Shown here: positions 22,013 through 32,078 of the stretch, piece after piece
Layout of the letters: the number at the start of each line of letters is the position of its first letter
Numbering within the stretch: the stretch's first letter is position 1
Source of the DNA: Batillaria attramentaria
Taxonomy: Eukaryota > Mollusca > Gastropoda > Batillariidae
Length of the DNA: 64,000 bases
Direction of reading: 5' to 3'
Assembly: GCA_018292915.2 (NCBI GenBank)
Contig: JACVVK020000451.1
Coordinates: 407,501 to 471,500, forward strand
Program-made: the position numbers and the translations under genes
The notes under the pieces: generated by a model
The model's database searches: none
The model's input: only the letters and a program-made list of their open reading frames with translations
What the model was told of the DNA's origin: nothing

Positions 22013-22137
22013 ACAATCTAACAAACCAACCCTCTCTGTGTCTGTGAACAGCTGAAGTCAGTAGGTCAGATACCAGATACGAAGTACCCAACCACACGCA
22101 CAAGAGTGCAATCCTGTCTATTCTCTTCTATATCCCC

Positions 22138-22265
22138 ATCCCCCCCCCCCCTTTGCCCTACCTCCACCCGTCTTAACCCAGTCACCTAAGAAGCCTTTGC
22201 CTCCACCCTCCCAACCCCCCCCCACCCCCCCCCCCCCCGCAACCCCCACACCCCTCCCTCCCTCC
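22138..22265. repeat. C-rich low-complexity DNA
   Basis: Several C8-C12 runs are separated by short CCTCCAC-type words. Confidence 0.85.
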
Positions 22266-22874
22266 ACCTTTCTGCTGCCTCCCCATCTTTTCCTGTGGCC
22301 ACATAACTTCTATCGGCGTTTGGTGATGGCAGAGTGGGTGTGAGGCAAGACGGGGTAACGTGTGTTGGCAAGCGTTCAGAAGGCAGGGGCTTCTCTGTCT
22401 GGCAGCCTTTGTGTTCCTAGCTCTTGCACGTGATCAACGTATTGTATGTCTTCGGTCTTCGCAACCGATTTACGTTAGCACCCACGGACGCACACTGCAC
22501 ACAGAGGGCGTGCGCGCGCACGCACGAACACACCGGCGCTCACGCATACACTCACCCACGCACGCACGCACACTAATGCCCGTTATTCAAGCGTGCGGAC
22601 TGATGACATTATGTATAGCGTGCTGTTATTATCACACACACACTAAATTCCCGTTATTCAAGCGTACTGACTGATGATATTATATACTCTTCCAAAAAAG
22701 AAACTTGACACCCACTTCTCAACTTAATATTTCATTGGACATCAATGGTAGAAAAACGAAAATACAGTCAATAGTATTGGAAACAATCACTGTTCAAATG
22801 TTCAAAACATGAAACTCGCCGAGAAAAGCAGAACGGCTGTACAGGCTGTCAAAGAGAGTGGGGTACATGAATCG

Positions 22875-23165
22875 TCAATATCTGAAGTGACCGCCATTTG
22901 CGTTGATCACTGCTCGGCATCGGGAACCCTTAGAAGCAATCAAGTTGGCGATAACTTGTTGCGGGATGGCCTGCCACTCATGCTGGAGTGCAGCAAGGAG
23001 ACTTGGAAGTGTCCGAGGTGGTGGATTCCTCTGACGCACGCGTCTATCCAACTCACCCCAGAGATGTTCAATCGGAGACAAATCGGGTGAACAGGCAGGC
23101 CATGGCAGTGTGTGGGCGTTACACGTGGCCACCCTACTCTGTGCCGGCACCACTGGAGACGTGCT
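22875..23165 (-). pseudogene. Tc1-like transposase, C-terminal remnant
   Basis: The conceptual product contains the hallmark LPWPACSPDLSPIEHLWGEL, the block around the last catalytic acid of Tc1/mariner DDE transposases. It continues with DRRVRQRN and reaches a stop about 190 bp inside the left TIR. It is out of frame with the upstream N-terminal part. The preceding catalytic region, which should include the first Asp and the DNAPxH-type block, is absent. The segment joins the upstream piece just after a QWCRHR sequence, so a few hundred bases of the core were deleted. It cannot encode an active enzyme. Confidence 0.88.
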
Positions 23166-23458
23166 GCCATATGCCGCCTGTTCAACGCGTTCCGTCGCAC
23201 TGGTCTTCGGGCCAAAAGTCCTGCTTCTCTGAGGCGGTTGCGAACAGTTTGATCGGAAATTCTTCGCAGTCCAGGGATTTGGGATGCTGTCGATGTTGCT
23301 GTCGTGGTGCGATCCCGAAGATGGCGGACCCGGATGTAACGATCCTGGGCCGCAGTGGTGACTCTGGGTCGACCTGACCTAGGCCTGTCATGGACACTTT
23401 GAGTGTTGTTGAAACGTGCCCACAATGCAGCGATAGTGTGTCTTGAAACACCAACAGA
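23166..23458 (-). pseudogene. Tc1-like transposase, DNA-binding and linker remnant
   Basis: The product reads VGVSRHTIAALWARFNN and then DRPRSGRPRVTT, the second helix of the paired-like DNA-binding region and the GRPR AT-hook-like link typical of Tc1 transposases. It continues with ISDQTVRNRLREAGL, the second helix-turn-helix. The frame runs on into a shifted version of the C-terminal block. At its start it is cut off from the first 29 residues (24466-24552) by the LINE insertion. Confidence 0.88.
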
Positions 23459-24465
23459 CATCATTTTGCGGATGACTCACAGCTGTACACCCACATCCCT
23501 CCTGATCCTACTGCAGCACAGGCAGCACTTCGTCGTTTGGAGGCTTGCTGCCTTGATGTCAAATCCTGGATGTCGAGGAATAAGTTGAAGCTTAATGACG
23601 GCAAATCAGAGGCAATCTTGTTTGGTTCAAAGAAGATCAAAACAAAAGCTCAGATCCATTCTGTTTCTGTCGGCGATGCTGAAATCCCTCTCTCGGACTC
23701 TGTTCGAAACCTTGGACTGATTTTAGACAGTGAGCTGTTGATGTCAGACCACGTCAGTGCTGTAGTCAAAGCCTGCTTCTTCCACCTCAGACGTCTGGGT
23801 AAAATCCGTCCCTACATCAACAGACACACTGCCAACACCATTGCCGTATCTCTGGTCTCATCCCGCCTGGACTACTGCAATGCCTGTCTTTGGGGTCTTC
23901 CGGAATCGCTGCTCCAGCGCCTTCAGCATGCACAGAATGTGGCTGCAAGAATTGTCTCCCGTTCCAAAAAGACTGACCATATCACACCGGTCCTCAAAGA
24001 TCTCCACTGGCTTCCAGTCAAGCTTCGCATCGACCATAAGCTTCTCTCATTGACTTTCTCCTGCATTCACGGCACTGCTCCACTATATCTGGCTGAGCTC
24101 ATACCACTCTATAGACCTTCACGCAGCCTAAGATCTTCTTCCCAGTCCAGACTTGCTGTCCCAGGTTACTATGACAACACAAACAAGAAACGATCTGGTG
24201 CACGGGCTTTCAAGAGTGCAGCTCCCTGCCTCTGGAACAACTTGCCAGCTCACCTCAAGTCAGGTTCTGCGTCAGTCATGACCTTCAAGCGGAACCTCAA
24301 GACGCACCTTTTCTCTCAGTTCTAATTTTTATTTTTTCTTTCTTTCTTCTTCTTCTTCTTCTGCTTCCCCAAACCCAAAGGCGCCGTGAGCATGCTTACT
24401 GCATGGAAGTTCTTTTCGTAGCGCTATACAAATGGCCAATCATCATCATCATCATCATCATCATC
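23459..24465 (+). pseudogene. 5'-truncated LINE: reverse transcriptase C-terminal part
   Basis: The plus-strand frame opens directly with HHFADDSQLY, the F-A-D-D catalytic motif of non-LTR reverse transcriptases. It stays open for about 285 codons to a stop after LKTHLFSQF at 24325. Recognisable family blocks are KLKLNDGKSEAILFG, VRNLGLILD, SRLDYCNACLWG, HWLPVKLRI, YRPSRSLRSS and CLWNNLPAHLK. Upstream polymerase motifs and the endonuclease are missing, as expected for 5' truncation. A 3' UTR with GTAGCGCTATACAAATGGCC leads into an (ATC)n tail at 24439-24465. The style fits the CR1/L2/Jockey-like groups, which I cannot separate here. The intact frame suggests a fairly recent insertion. Confidence 0.9.
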
Positions 24466-24552
24466 AAAGTGTGTGGCCACGCCTTGTTGAGTCGCTCCTG
24501 CTTGCAGTCGGCCAATGGCATTATTGCGTTGAGTGTCTGTCAACCTTGGCAT
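24466..24552 (-). pseudogene. Tc1-like transposase, first 29 residues
   Basis: It starts at an ATG at 24552 and reads MPRLTDTQRNNAIGRLQAGA then TQQGVATHF, the first helix-turn-helix of the transposase. The frame runs straight into the (ATC)n tail of the inserted LINE and is read as a run of Asp. The missing continuation is found at 23458 and below. Confidence 0.88.
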
Positions 24553-24889
24553 GTTCTCTTTGTGTACTGTCGCGTTGTCTGAGATGCGAAACCCATGGTT
24601 GCAGTGCCTGTTTAATCCCCAGTAATAGAGGTCACAACACACTGAGTTGCAGTTCACTATTACGCACGGGAAAGTTGTACGAGTCGCAATTCTGGATTCA
24701 AACAAAACGTGTTTAGCCTGACACCGAGCGATGCACAGCGCTGAAATGTGCCTTTTTTGCGACAATGTTAGGCCCTTTGCACAACAACACCCCTGATATT
24801 TCAGAGGAGTTAGCAAGTTTCCGGAAGTATTGCATTTAGATAGTGTCAAGTTTCTTTTTTGGAAGAGTATATATAGTGCACTGATATAG

Positions 24890-24892
<3 letters not shown>

Positions 24893-24944
<52 letters not shown>

Positions 24945-24966
24945 ACACACACACACACACACACAC
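24893..24966. repeat. (AC)n microsatellite with CG start
   Basis: GCGCGCGC followed by about 33 AC units, two of them changed to GC. It directly follows the right TIR of the Tc1-like element. Confidence 0.95.
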
Positions 24967-25179
24967 TAGTTTCAGGCATTCAGTGGTGTGGCTTGTGTAC
25001 ATGTCAGTTTTGACCATAGTTATGTCAGCTGACGAGATGGATTTCGACTAAGAGTGCAGAGCCTATATGTACATACATTGACAGTCCGTGTATTGCAGAT
25101 GGCGTAACGCTCGTCATGAACAATCAAAGTCTCTCCAAGTAGTGGTATATATGTACATACTCACTTGCATATGCGCGTG

Positions 25180-25252
25180 AGAGAGAGAGAGAGAGAGAAA
25201 GGGTGGGTGGGTGGGGTGGGTGTTTGGGGGTTTTAACGTCCTTTTCCACCAC

Positions 25253-25305
<53 letters not shown>
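25180..25305. repeat. (GA)n arrays around a SINE-A 3' fragment
   Basis: A GA run at 25180-25198, a minus-strand SINE-A 3' fragment at 25202-25257 (GGGTTTTAACGTCCTTTTCC), then a GA run to 25304. Confidence 0.9.
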
Positions 25306-25308
<3 letters not shown>

Positions 25309-25371
25309 TATGAAATGAAATGAAACTTTATTTGTCAATGGTAAAAGACATTAGTCCAGTGGTCCAGTTTT
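25306..25371 (-). mobile_element. Retroposon 3' fragment (TTATTTGTCAATGG type), left part
   Basis: The plus strand reads GAAACTTTATTTGTCAATGG. Together with 25890-25912 (TTCTTGCCGTTGCTAATGCT) it matches repeats at 26363 and 57820. SINE-B inserted into it at 25372. Its (GA) repeat neighbour is typical of the family. Confidence 0.65.
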
Positions 25372-25876
25372 TTTTTTTGTTTTTGTTTTGCTGCCCCAAC
25401 TCTTTGCCAGCTCCAGTGGTGTTCCTCCCAGGTCATGGGTGGAACCCACGGAGGACTGACTCGGAAGCTGTGACAATTTTTATTATGCATGATGATGGAG
25501 ATGAGGATGATAGTAAGATGATGCTATGGAGGTCCATGTGGTTTGGGACTGCGGGACAGGGCCGCATTCCACGCTTCCTGTCATAAATATCCCGGCATTA
25601 ACCAGGCCCGGGAACTACGGCACCTGCGGTGCCGGCCGTGTAATCATCCACATCATAAGACGTGTCATACAAAGGGAAGCACCCCCAAAGTCGCACCGGT
25701 GAAGTGGGTGAAGCTCGGCTGTGTGGCAACAGCCTCCCCATTGGGCCCATAGCACACCCGCTCTGGGTAGGAGCCGACCTAGGTATGAAAAATCCCGCTT
25801 GCCTCGGCTGGGATTCGAACCCGGGTCTCCCGGTCCATGATCCGAAGTGCTAACCACTACACTACGGGGGCCGGTT
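25372..25876 (-). mobile_element. SINE-B with 13-bp TSD
   Basis: A full minus-strand copy from the T-rich tail to GGCCCCCGTAGTG at the high-coordinate end. GTGGTCCAGTTTT is present at 25359-25371 and 25877-25889. This is the best reference copy for the family. Confidence 0.95.
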
Positions 25877-25909
25877 GTGGTCCAGTTTTCATTCTTGCCG
25901 TTGCTAATG

Positions 25910-25910
<1 letters not shown>

Positions 25911-26000
<90 letters not shown>
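25911..26000. repeat. (AC)n-(TC)n microsatellite
   Basis: About 30 AC units followed by about 13 TC units. Confidence 0.97.
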
Positions 26001-26008
<8 letters not shown>

Positions 26009-26057
26009 GACGTCCGCTCACACTGCAGACACGACATACAAAAGGATATAGGTATCA

Positions 26058-26094
26058 AATGCAAAACACATTCGAGAATCAGTCTCACAATCTT
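26058..26094 (+). repeat. Single stray unit of the 60-bp minisatellite
   Basis: GCAAAACACATTCGAGAATC followed by AGTCTCACAATC matches the unit of the array at 19770-20322, about 5.8 kb away. It sits between unique DNA and a GA run. Confidence 0.8.
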
Positions 26095-26096
26095 TC

Positions 26097-26142
26097 ACAG
26101 AGAGAGAGAGAGAGAGAGAGAGAGGAGGGGGGGGGGGGGGGA
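26097..26142. repeat. (GA)n followed by poly-G
   Basis: A GA run and a G run of about 14. Confidence 0.9.
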
Positions 26143-26344
26143 AGAGACATTGACTTTTACGGTTTTAGAACGGTATAAATTTATGTGTTCTTTACAACCC
26201 CATAGACATTCTAAACCAGTCGCACTTGATGAGATCACCGGTTGGGGGGAAGTCCCAACATCTCTGAGGCAACAAACGTAACAGATATAAAAGTTCTTTG
26301 TTTATTATTGCATGGTTGCAGAAACGGTGACGCCTTAAACACAA

Positions 26345-26465
26345 CACAGAGAGAGAGAGAGAGATAACGATAACGATAACGATAACGATCCTTTATTTTA
26401 CAACGGAAGAAGTTATAGGCACACAAAGACCATTTTCAAACTTGCCGTTGCTACACTACCATAAA
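26345..26465 (-). mobile_element. Retroposon 3' fragment next to (GA)n and (GATAAC)n
   Basis: After GA and GATAAC repeats the plus strand reads CCTTTATTTTACAACGG and then CAAACTTGCCGTTGCTACAC. These are the two conserved blocks of the family seen at 25306 and 57814. Confidence 0.65.
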
Positions 26466-26528
26466 AAAAAAGAAAATTCAAAAAAGACTAAGAAGAGAAG
26501 GAGACAAAAGTTACCTAAGAAAAGGAAA

Positions 26529-26600
<72 letters not shown>
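26529..26600. repeat. (AC)n microsatellite
   Basis: About 33 AC units followed by ATATAT. Confidence 0.97.
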
Positions 26601-27149
26601 GCGCGGCAAGCATAGTTATACACAAAATCATGGTATCACTTATGATGTACATACTCATGGGACTAGCGCAGGTGTATCACTGTTTATGTAAATTGCGTGA
26701 CAGGTTTTGTTGGTAAGAAGTGAACTTTGGTGAATGGGCAAGACGGATGGGTTGTAAAAAGAGAGAGAGAGAGAGAGAGAGAGAGTCATGACGATATTTC
26801 CATCCTAGTTCTGTTTTTCCCAGGGACCTCATCAAGCAGAATCGGCCTTTTGGTCAGTCAATTTCCCCCTTAGTGCCATCGGCTTTTTTTTTCTGTCGTT
26901 ACCCAGGCGTAATCCCCAAGGAAGATACGTCCACTCTATTTGGTGCACGTCCGAAGTGCACGTGGTGTCCGGATGCCCTTCACGATGGCCGCGCGAGAAC
27001 CGGTGGGTCCCATGGCAAGACTGGTTTTTCTCACGTTACTCCTGTGTGACCTGCTCTCTCTCTCCCTCTCTCTCCTGGTCTTTCTAGTCCAGTCCGGTCT
27101 TTTGCTGTCATGTGGAAAAAAGGCGTAAGCGCTGTGGTTTCTTTAGGAG

Positions 27150-27258
27150 GTACTGGCTGGATGCCAAATGATTGTGCTGGCGTTTTCCTCGCTGCTCCGT
27201 CTTTGATACCACTCTTTGTGGTGGAAAAGGACGTTAAACATCCACTCACCGACCCAGA
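27150..27258 (+). mobile_element. SINE-A 3' part
   Basis: It begins at GGCTGGATGCCAAATGATTG and retains CTTTGATACCAC and GTGGAAAAGGACGTTAAAC. The tRNA-like head is absent. Confidence 0.85.
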
Positions 27259-27367
27259 CGACGGCGTTCCACTGTGGCCTGTGCCCTCGTTCACTCAGTC
27301 TCATCAGTGATCATTCTAGAATGTTCAAAATTACTGTCAACAAGATGGCTGCTGGGTTGTCGGTCGG

Positions 27368-27497
27368 GGGTGGGTGTGTGTGTGTGTTTAGGAGTTTAAC
27401 GTCTTTTTCCACCACGTAAGGGTGATATCAAAGACGGGACAACGACAAAAAAGGCCAGTACAAATATTTGGCCCCAGCCGGGGTTCGAACTTGGTCG
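27368..27497 (-). mobile_element. SINE-A lacking the A-box end
   Basis: A minus-strand copy intact from the tail through GGGGTTCGAACTTGGTCG and then lost. Confidence 0.88.
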
Positions 27498-27705
27498 AGT
27501 CAGGCGTTCGGTTTAGACCTTGTTCACGTTTTCAGACAGAACCAAGCATATTGTATCGGCTGTAGACTTGACCATGCAACCTTGGGTTGTTGCTGGTGTT
27601 GACCTGTGCGGTGAGAATAGTCGCCCTTTACAAACTCTCCTGTCGAGAGTGTCATGAAGCGTCTCGTACCGGGACCACACCCCATCTTAATAACCCCGAC
27701 TTTAC

Positions 27706-27980
27706 CTTCAATGTGAGTCTTGCCTCGTCAGTCTTGTATTGTAACCGAGCCAGAGAAGCGAATTGAGTCTCCAGCCCATCCATGCAATTTGTCAAATCCT
27801 GTCTGGCATGTCCTGTCGATATTTTTGTTGTGAACGCGCCAAACACAGTAGGGAAAGTCTTCCATTCCTCCAGCTGACACACAGAATTAGTGTAGCCGCT
27901 AAATGTGCCGATTTTGTGGATAAAGTTTTCAAGTGAGGCTTCCCTTGTGACACCCAGTGCCAGCACAAGCCAAACACAAT
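27706..27980 (-). CDS. Candidate internal coding exon, protein unknown
   Basis: On the minus strand a 275-bp segment starts after a CTGACCAG acceptor and ends at a TTGAAG|GTAAAG donor. It keeps one frame open for 91 codons. The product begins CVWLVLALGVTREASLENF, a hydrophobic stretch followed by a likely signal-cleavage-like region. It continues with balanced composition, including EEWKTFPTVFGAF and CMDGLETQFASLARL, and ends LTLK. It has Cys near residues 1, 34 and 65. Composition is ordinary, unlike the repeat-driven frames around it, and no SINE or simple repeat covers it. The upstream tract is only weakly pyrimidine-rich, and no start exon or next exon was identified. I do not recognise the family. 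A secreted protein is one possible reading. Confidence 0.35.
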
Positions 27981-28202
27981 CTGGTCAGCAGACAATACAC
28001 GCCAGTTTTCACACAATGACTGGCCTTCTTCTTTACGAAAACAACTCCCTTGTATTGGTCGTTCATTTTTTAACAGAAGCGTCTCAGTTGTAAAGCTGAT
28101 TTTCTGGAGCAAGAACCTTAATCGTTTTTTTTTTTGTTGTTGTTTTTTTTCGCTGCTTTCACAGAGAGGCATCAAGACCTAAGAGATATCCATGTCTCAG
28201 TG

Positions 28203-28370
28203 GGGAGCCGGGGTGGTCGAATGGTAGAGCGTTGGACTTCTAATGCTCGGGTCGTGAGTTCGATCCCGGCTGGGGCCAAATATTTGTGCTGGCTTTTTCA
28301 GCGTTGCCCCCGTCTTTGATAACACCCTATGTGGTGGAAAAGGACGTTAAACCCCCAAACACCCACCCAC
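28203..28370 (+). mobile_element. SINE-A with 13-bp TSD
   Basis: A near-consensus copy flanked by CCATGTCTCAGTG at 28190-28202 and 28371-28383. Confidence 0.97.
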
Positions 28371-28383
28371 CCATGTCTCAGTG

Positions 28384-29042
28384 ACGCGCTCTCTAGGTCA
28401 CAGCTAGGACACACAATACAAATGAAGCAGGTTAGGGAGTGAGAGGACAGGCATTATTCGAGTCAGTGAATTTCCCTTGTTTGCCTTGATATTTTACAGT
28501 TGTTAAAGTGCGTTTGGTGCCAATATGGATTTTTTGGGGGTAAAAAGCGGCATGTTTGGTGTGTTGATTGATGGCAGACGTGACTTGATGTGACCTGTTT
28601 TTTAAGCATATCCTTGGGCATGTACGGGGCGTGACTAACAGTTTTGAGCTATTTCTTTTTTTAATTTTCTTCTTTTTGGTTGGGCACATAGCTGCACAGC
28701 ATCAAAATATACAACTGTACCAATATAGGCAAATTTATCTACTCTTAACATATGGATGTATGTTTACACTGGCACCTGTAAGGACACAGACATATGTATA
28801 CCTATCTATATGCATACATACAGCCCATACGCATACACACACCTCTATACATTCACATACATACTTCAGCTATTTCAGTATGTGGGGTGGGGGGCACGGA
28901 CGCTGCATCAGTAGACTATCAATATTACATTAAAAACTTTTCTTTTTTTTGTCATGCAGCTTGTCGAAATGTCTTGCTTCTGGAAACCATTGTTTTGATG
29001 GGAAAATCTCTTGTGAAGGAAATGTGCTGCTTGACATAGGAG
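28384..29042. other. AT-rich unique DNA, no gene seen
   Basis: It includes ACATAC-type loose repeats around 28785-28865. No supported frame or repeat match. Confidence 0.35.
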
Positions 29043-29054
29043 CCAAAGAGCAGA

Positions 29055-29230
29055 GGAAGGGTGGGTGGGTGTTTGGGGGGTTATCTTCATTTTCCACCAC
29101 ATACGGGTGATATCAAAGACGGGGCAACGATGAAAAAGCCAGCACAAATATTTGGCCCCGGCCGGGATACGAACTCACGACCCGAGCATTAGGAGTCCAA
29201 CGCTCTACCATTCGGCCACCCCGGCTCCCC
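29055..29230 (-). mobile_element. SINE-A with 12-bp TSD
   Basis: A full minus-strand copy flanked by CCAAAGAGCAGA at 29043-29054 and 29231-29242. Confidence 0.97.
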
Positions 29231-29456
29231 CCAAAGAGCAGAAAAAGAAATATATTCTGTGACCTGTAACTTCACGGTCTGTAAGGTCTGTAAGGCGTGA
29301 TGGGGTGAGTAAGGTCGAGCTTTTTACGCCCGACTATTTCTGCTGGCTCTTCGTTTATTTTGGTAGTGGATCTCCTGGCGATGATGAGGTGCCTCCCGCT
29401 CCTGATCAGTCAGGGCCGTGTCTGAGTATCGCACCTTACCCTGCTCACGCGCAGCC

Positions 29457-30075
29457 GGTAAAGTTCGCCTGTTAGGGGGTGCAAATGTCATTTGCAGGGG
29501 GAGCAAATGTACCCCAGTTGCGCGGGACGGGGTGCAAATGTATCCTGGATTTGGGTCTCACGAGTTGAAGTCACTCACGAGTTGAAGTCACGTGACAGCT
29601 AACTTCCTTTTATGAACGTAACTTAAACGAAAGCTTTATACGAATGTAGCCATCAGGGGATGGTGAAGGTATGTGTGCGTGTATAGTATCTGTTGTAATT
29701 TGTAATCGTTTCGCTTTCCGGCAACGGGGAGCCGGGGTGGCCGAATGGTAGAGCGTTGGACTTCTAATGCTCGGGTCGTGAGTTCGTATCCCGGCTGGAG
29801 CCAAATATTTGTGCTGCGCTTTTCATCGTAGCTCCGTCTTTGATATCACCCATATGTGGTGGAAAAGGACGTTAAACCCCTAAACACCCACCCGTCCACC
29901 CGCTTTCCGGCAACGAGCCTTTGGGTGAAAATAGCACGGAAATATCGCGAGAGCTGACCGCACTGAGAGGCGGGCTACAATCGCCCCACTGAGTAGAGGT
30001 CTGGGGTGGGCTACGTTTGCTCCCCCTGCATATAACTGGTATACATTCGCACCCCCTGGCGGGCGAACCCTACCA
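29457..30075. mobile_element. Inverted-repeat element holding a SINE-A
   Basis: The left arm has AAGTTCGCCTGTTAGGGGGT, GCAAATGT and GCAGGGGGAGCAAATGTA. The reverse complement of the right arm has GGTTCGCCCGCCAGGGGGTG, GAATGT and GCAGGGGGAGCAAACGTA. Arms are about 55-70 bp and about 85% alike. Between them lie roughly 300 bp of unique DNA plus the SINE-A at 29727-29900. No transposase frame is seen. Confidence 0.65.
29727..29900 (+). mobile_element. SINE-A with 15-bp TSD
   Basis: A full copy flanked by CGCTTTCCGGCAACG at 29712-29726 and 29901-29915. This is the longest perfect duplication in the window. Confidence 0.97.
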
Positions 30076-30459
30076 ACTGAGCCCGACTCACTGCTTACCA
30101 TCATTTTCCTTTCCCGCATAGTCAGTAACACCTTACTTGCCCACAGTCTGCAGGAACATCACCACACCGGCGGACCTGTCTCTCAGTGCTAGGGAGAATG
30201 ACTTAATCAGTGACTGTCAATAGTGCGTTTGGGGTTGCTTTCGGCGATAACTTTTGATAGAACCACCTCCGTATCGTACCTATCACAGCTAAAAGGCTTC
30301 TCAAGACGATAGGCAGTGCTGTCTGTTTCTCCGTTTCTGCTCGGCATGAAATCATAATATGACGCCACACTGTCATGCAGGGTCTGACAGCGTCAGTTAA
30401 CTAGATTACATTTGACGTCATTGTCACTTGAGGCCCTCGTGGGAGGAGGAGGGGGCATC

Positions 30460-30481
30460 GACGGGGGGGGGGGGGGGGGTG
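30460..30481. repeat. Poly-G tract
   Basis: A G run of about 18. Confidence 0.9.
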
Positions 30482-31300
30482 TTATCTTTTAGTAGACTCC
30501 AGAGTGCAGTCCCTTTTCGGCGGGGCGTGAAAATGTGACTGCTTACACCCAGCGCCATTTTCAAAAATGGCGAATTTTTTTTTAGAAAAGCAGAGACTTG
30601 TGTGTCATATGATTCGATTTGAAACGAAGTCTTGAATATCCAACCACTTTTCGTTTGGGCAAAATCTTTGCCAGCGGACAATTATTGTTGCGCTTTGATG
30701 GCACTGTTTACGTGGTACACTGATCCAACAGGATGTGAGTAAACGGCAAGGGGGTTGCACTCTGACAGGCAAGGGTGTTGCACTCTACAGGCAAGTATTA
30801 TTGCACAGTGCAGACGATCACGTACCTGCCTTGTGGTGGAATAAGAGACGATTACAAAAGCATACACACCCGTGCTCTAGGACTGAATGTAATAATAGAT
30901 CTGTCCATTCAGACAGAGACATGTTATGTATGTCTCTGATTCAGAAAAACGCCTACTTTCACTCTGAAGACAGCCTGCCATCACTTGCGCCACTGAGGAT
31001 CTCTCTGGGTTCAAAGCTGGTCAAGGATGACATAGTGCGCGACCTTGTGTTTGAGAGCACCGAGACAATTTAGGCCCGTCACGGTAGCGCAGTGAGCGCC
31101 ATTTCCCCACCGTGCACAGAGGTACTTTCCACTGAAAGACTCTGTGCCCCAGAGAGTGATCTTTCAGGCTGATTTACATATTTTACATCTTTCCGGCTCG
31201 CATTTTCACCAGGAATTTCACTTTTCCTAGATCGTCAGCCCGTTCAAAGTAATGCCCAGAGCTGAATAAAAAAAGTCAGGAGCTATAAATTATTCACTTC
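30482..31300. other. Unique DNA with an unsupported 112-codon frame
   Basis: The plus-strand frame at 30735-31073 begins within a short duplicated word (GGCAAGGGKGTTGCACTCT). It shows no known motif. I list it as unclassified sequence and not as a gene. Confidence 0.3.
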
Positions 31301-31309
31301 CCCCAAAAT

Positions 31310-31545
31310 ATTAAATCAAACAAAGCACGCGGCGACCACACTGAGCACTTCAGTAGTGTAACAACAGTCGTAGAATTTGAATGTTCAACCGCTCGCGCAA
31401 AACGTAAACAATACTGTATCGCATTACGAGCTGTACTAATCATCAAGGTAGAGTATTTCGAGCGTACAAGCGCACTCACGAGCGAAACTGTTCCAAACAT
31501 AAGTTGGCTTAGCGAAGATGGAATTAGCCCGTTTCGTGTTCCCTG
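31310..31545 (-). repeat. R230 dispersed repeat, copy 3
   Basis: The minus-strand copy contains GTAACAACAGTCGTAGAATT, ACCGCTCGCGCAAAACG and GTATTTCGAGCGTACAAGCG. It is followed within about 60 bp by R175. Confidence 0.78.
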
Positions 31546-31607
31546 CCACAAGAGTGATCGGTGACAGCTCTACCGGGCAGATTTTGGGTGAAGGGACAAC
31601 TAAACCC

Positions 31608-31790
31608 GGCTCTTAACTGAGCACTGCGGAGCGCCACAGTGCTGTCCACGGTTGTGACACAGTTGTGATTTGGGGGGTTTCCGCCGCTGTGGCGTCATCA
31701 CAGCAACCTGGATATCAAATAGCCACAACTGTGACTGTGGTTTCCACAACTGACTCTGATTGGCTGTACGGCTACGTCACTCGGCGCTCA
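31608..31790 (+). repeat. R175 repeat, copy 1 of an inverted pair
   Basis: Blocks such as GTGACACAGTTGTGATTTGG, GGGTTTCCGCCGCTGTG and CCACAACTGTGACTGTGG recur in reverse complement at 36894-37075. Confidence 0.85.
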
Positions 31791-31799
31791 AACTGACAA

Positions 31800-32078
31800 G
31801 CCCTAACCTCAGTCGGGGCTAGCGAGTATAACCCCGGGCTAGAGTCTAACCTCGAACTAAACTAGCTCTAGGGTTAACTTTTCTGTTGTTTTCTTGTTTT
31901 AAATCAGGACGGGGGCCCATTCCAGGAAGGTGCCTGAGCCGTTATGGAAGGAGTTTTGTCTTTCTTTCTTCAGTTCCTTTTTTTTTTAATTTAATTTTGT
32001 TTGGGGTTTCTTTTGTCCTAGTCTGGGTTAGCCACGTAGCCGTGAGTTAAATTAACCTCGAGTTTTACATACGGGCCC
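31800..32078 (-). mobile_element. R280 inverted-repeat element, copy 2
   Basis: It reads in reverse relative to copy 1. It keeps GTCTAACCTCGAACTAAACT, CCTAGTCTGGGTTAG and the terminal TTTTACATACGGGCCC. The other terminus has lost the GGGCCC. Confidence 0.8.

Larger units (their letters stand above)
22685..24870 (-). mobile_element. Tc1/mariner-like transposon carrying a nested LINE
   Basis: The left end reads ATACTCTTCCAAAAAAGAAA then CTTGACAC. The right end is its exact reverse complement at about 24843-24870, giving at least 27 bp of perfect TIR. Both ends are embedded in TATATA, fitting the TA target of the family. The transposase remains lie on the minus strand. The LINE at about 23459-24465 accounts for nearly half the length. 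The ends look young, but the transposase is broken by deletion, frameshift and insertion. Confidence 0.92.

Noticed and set aside
26940..27124. Plus-strand ATG frame with a hydrophobic signal-like stretch (MARLVFLTLLL) ending near a GTAAGC donor
   Set aside because: Much of the hydrophobicity comes from a CT-repeat stretch, and no acceptor or second exon could be tied to it. Not strong enough to list as an exon.
30735..31073. 112-codon plus-strand frame
   Set aside because: Starts inside a short duplicated word, no motif, no splice or regulatory context.
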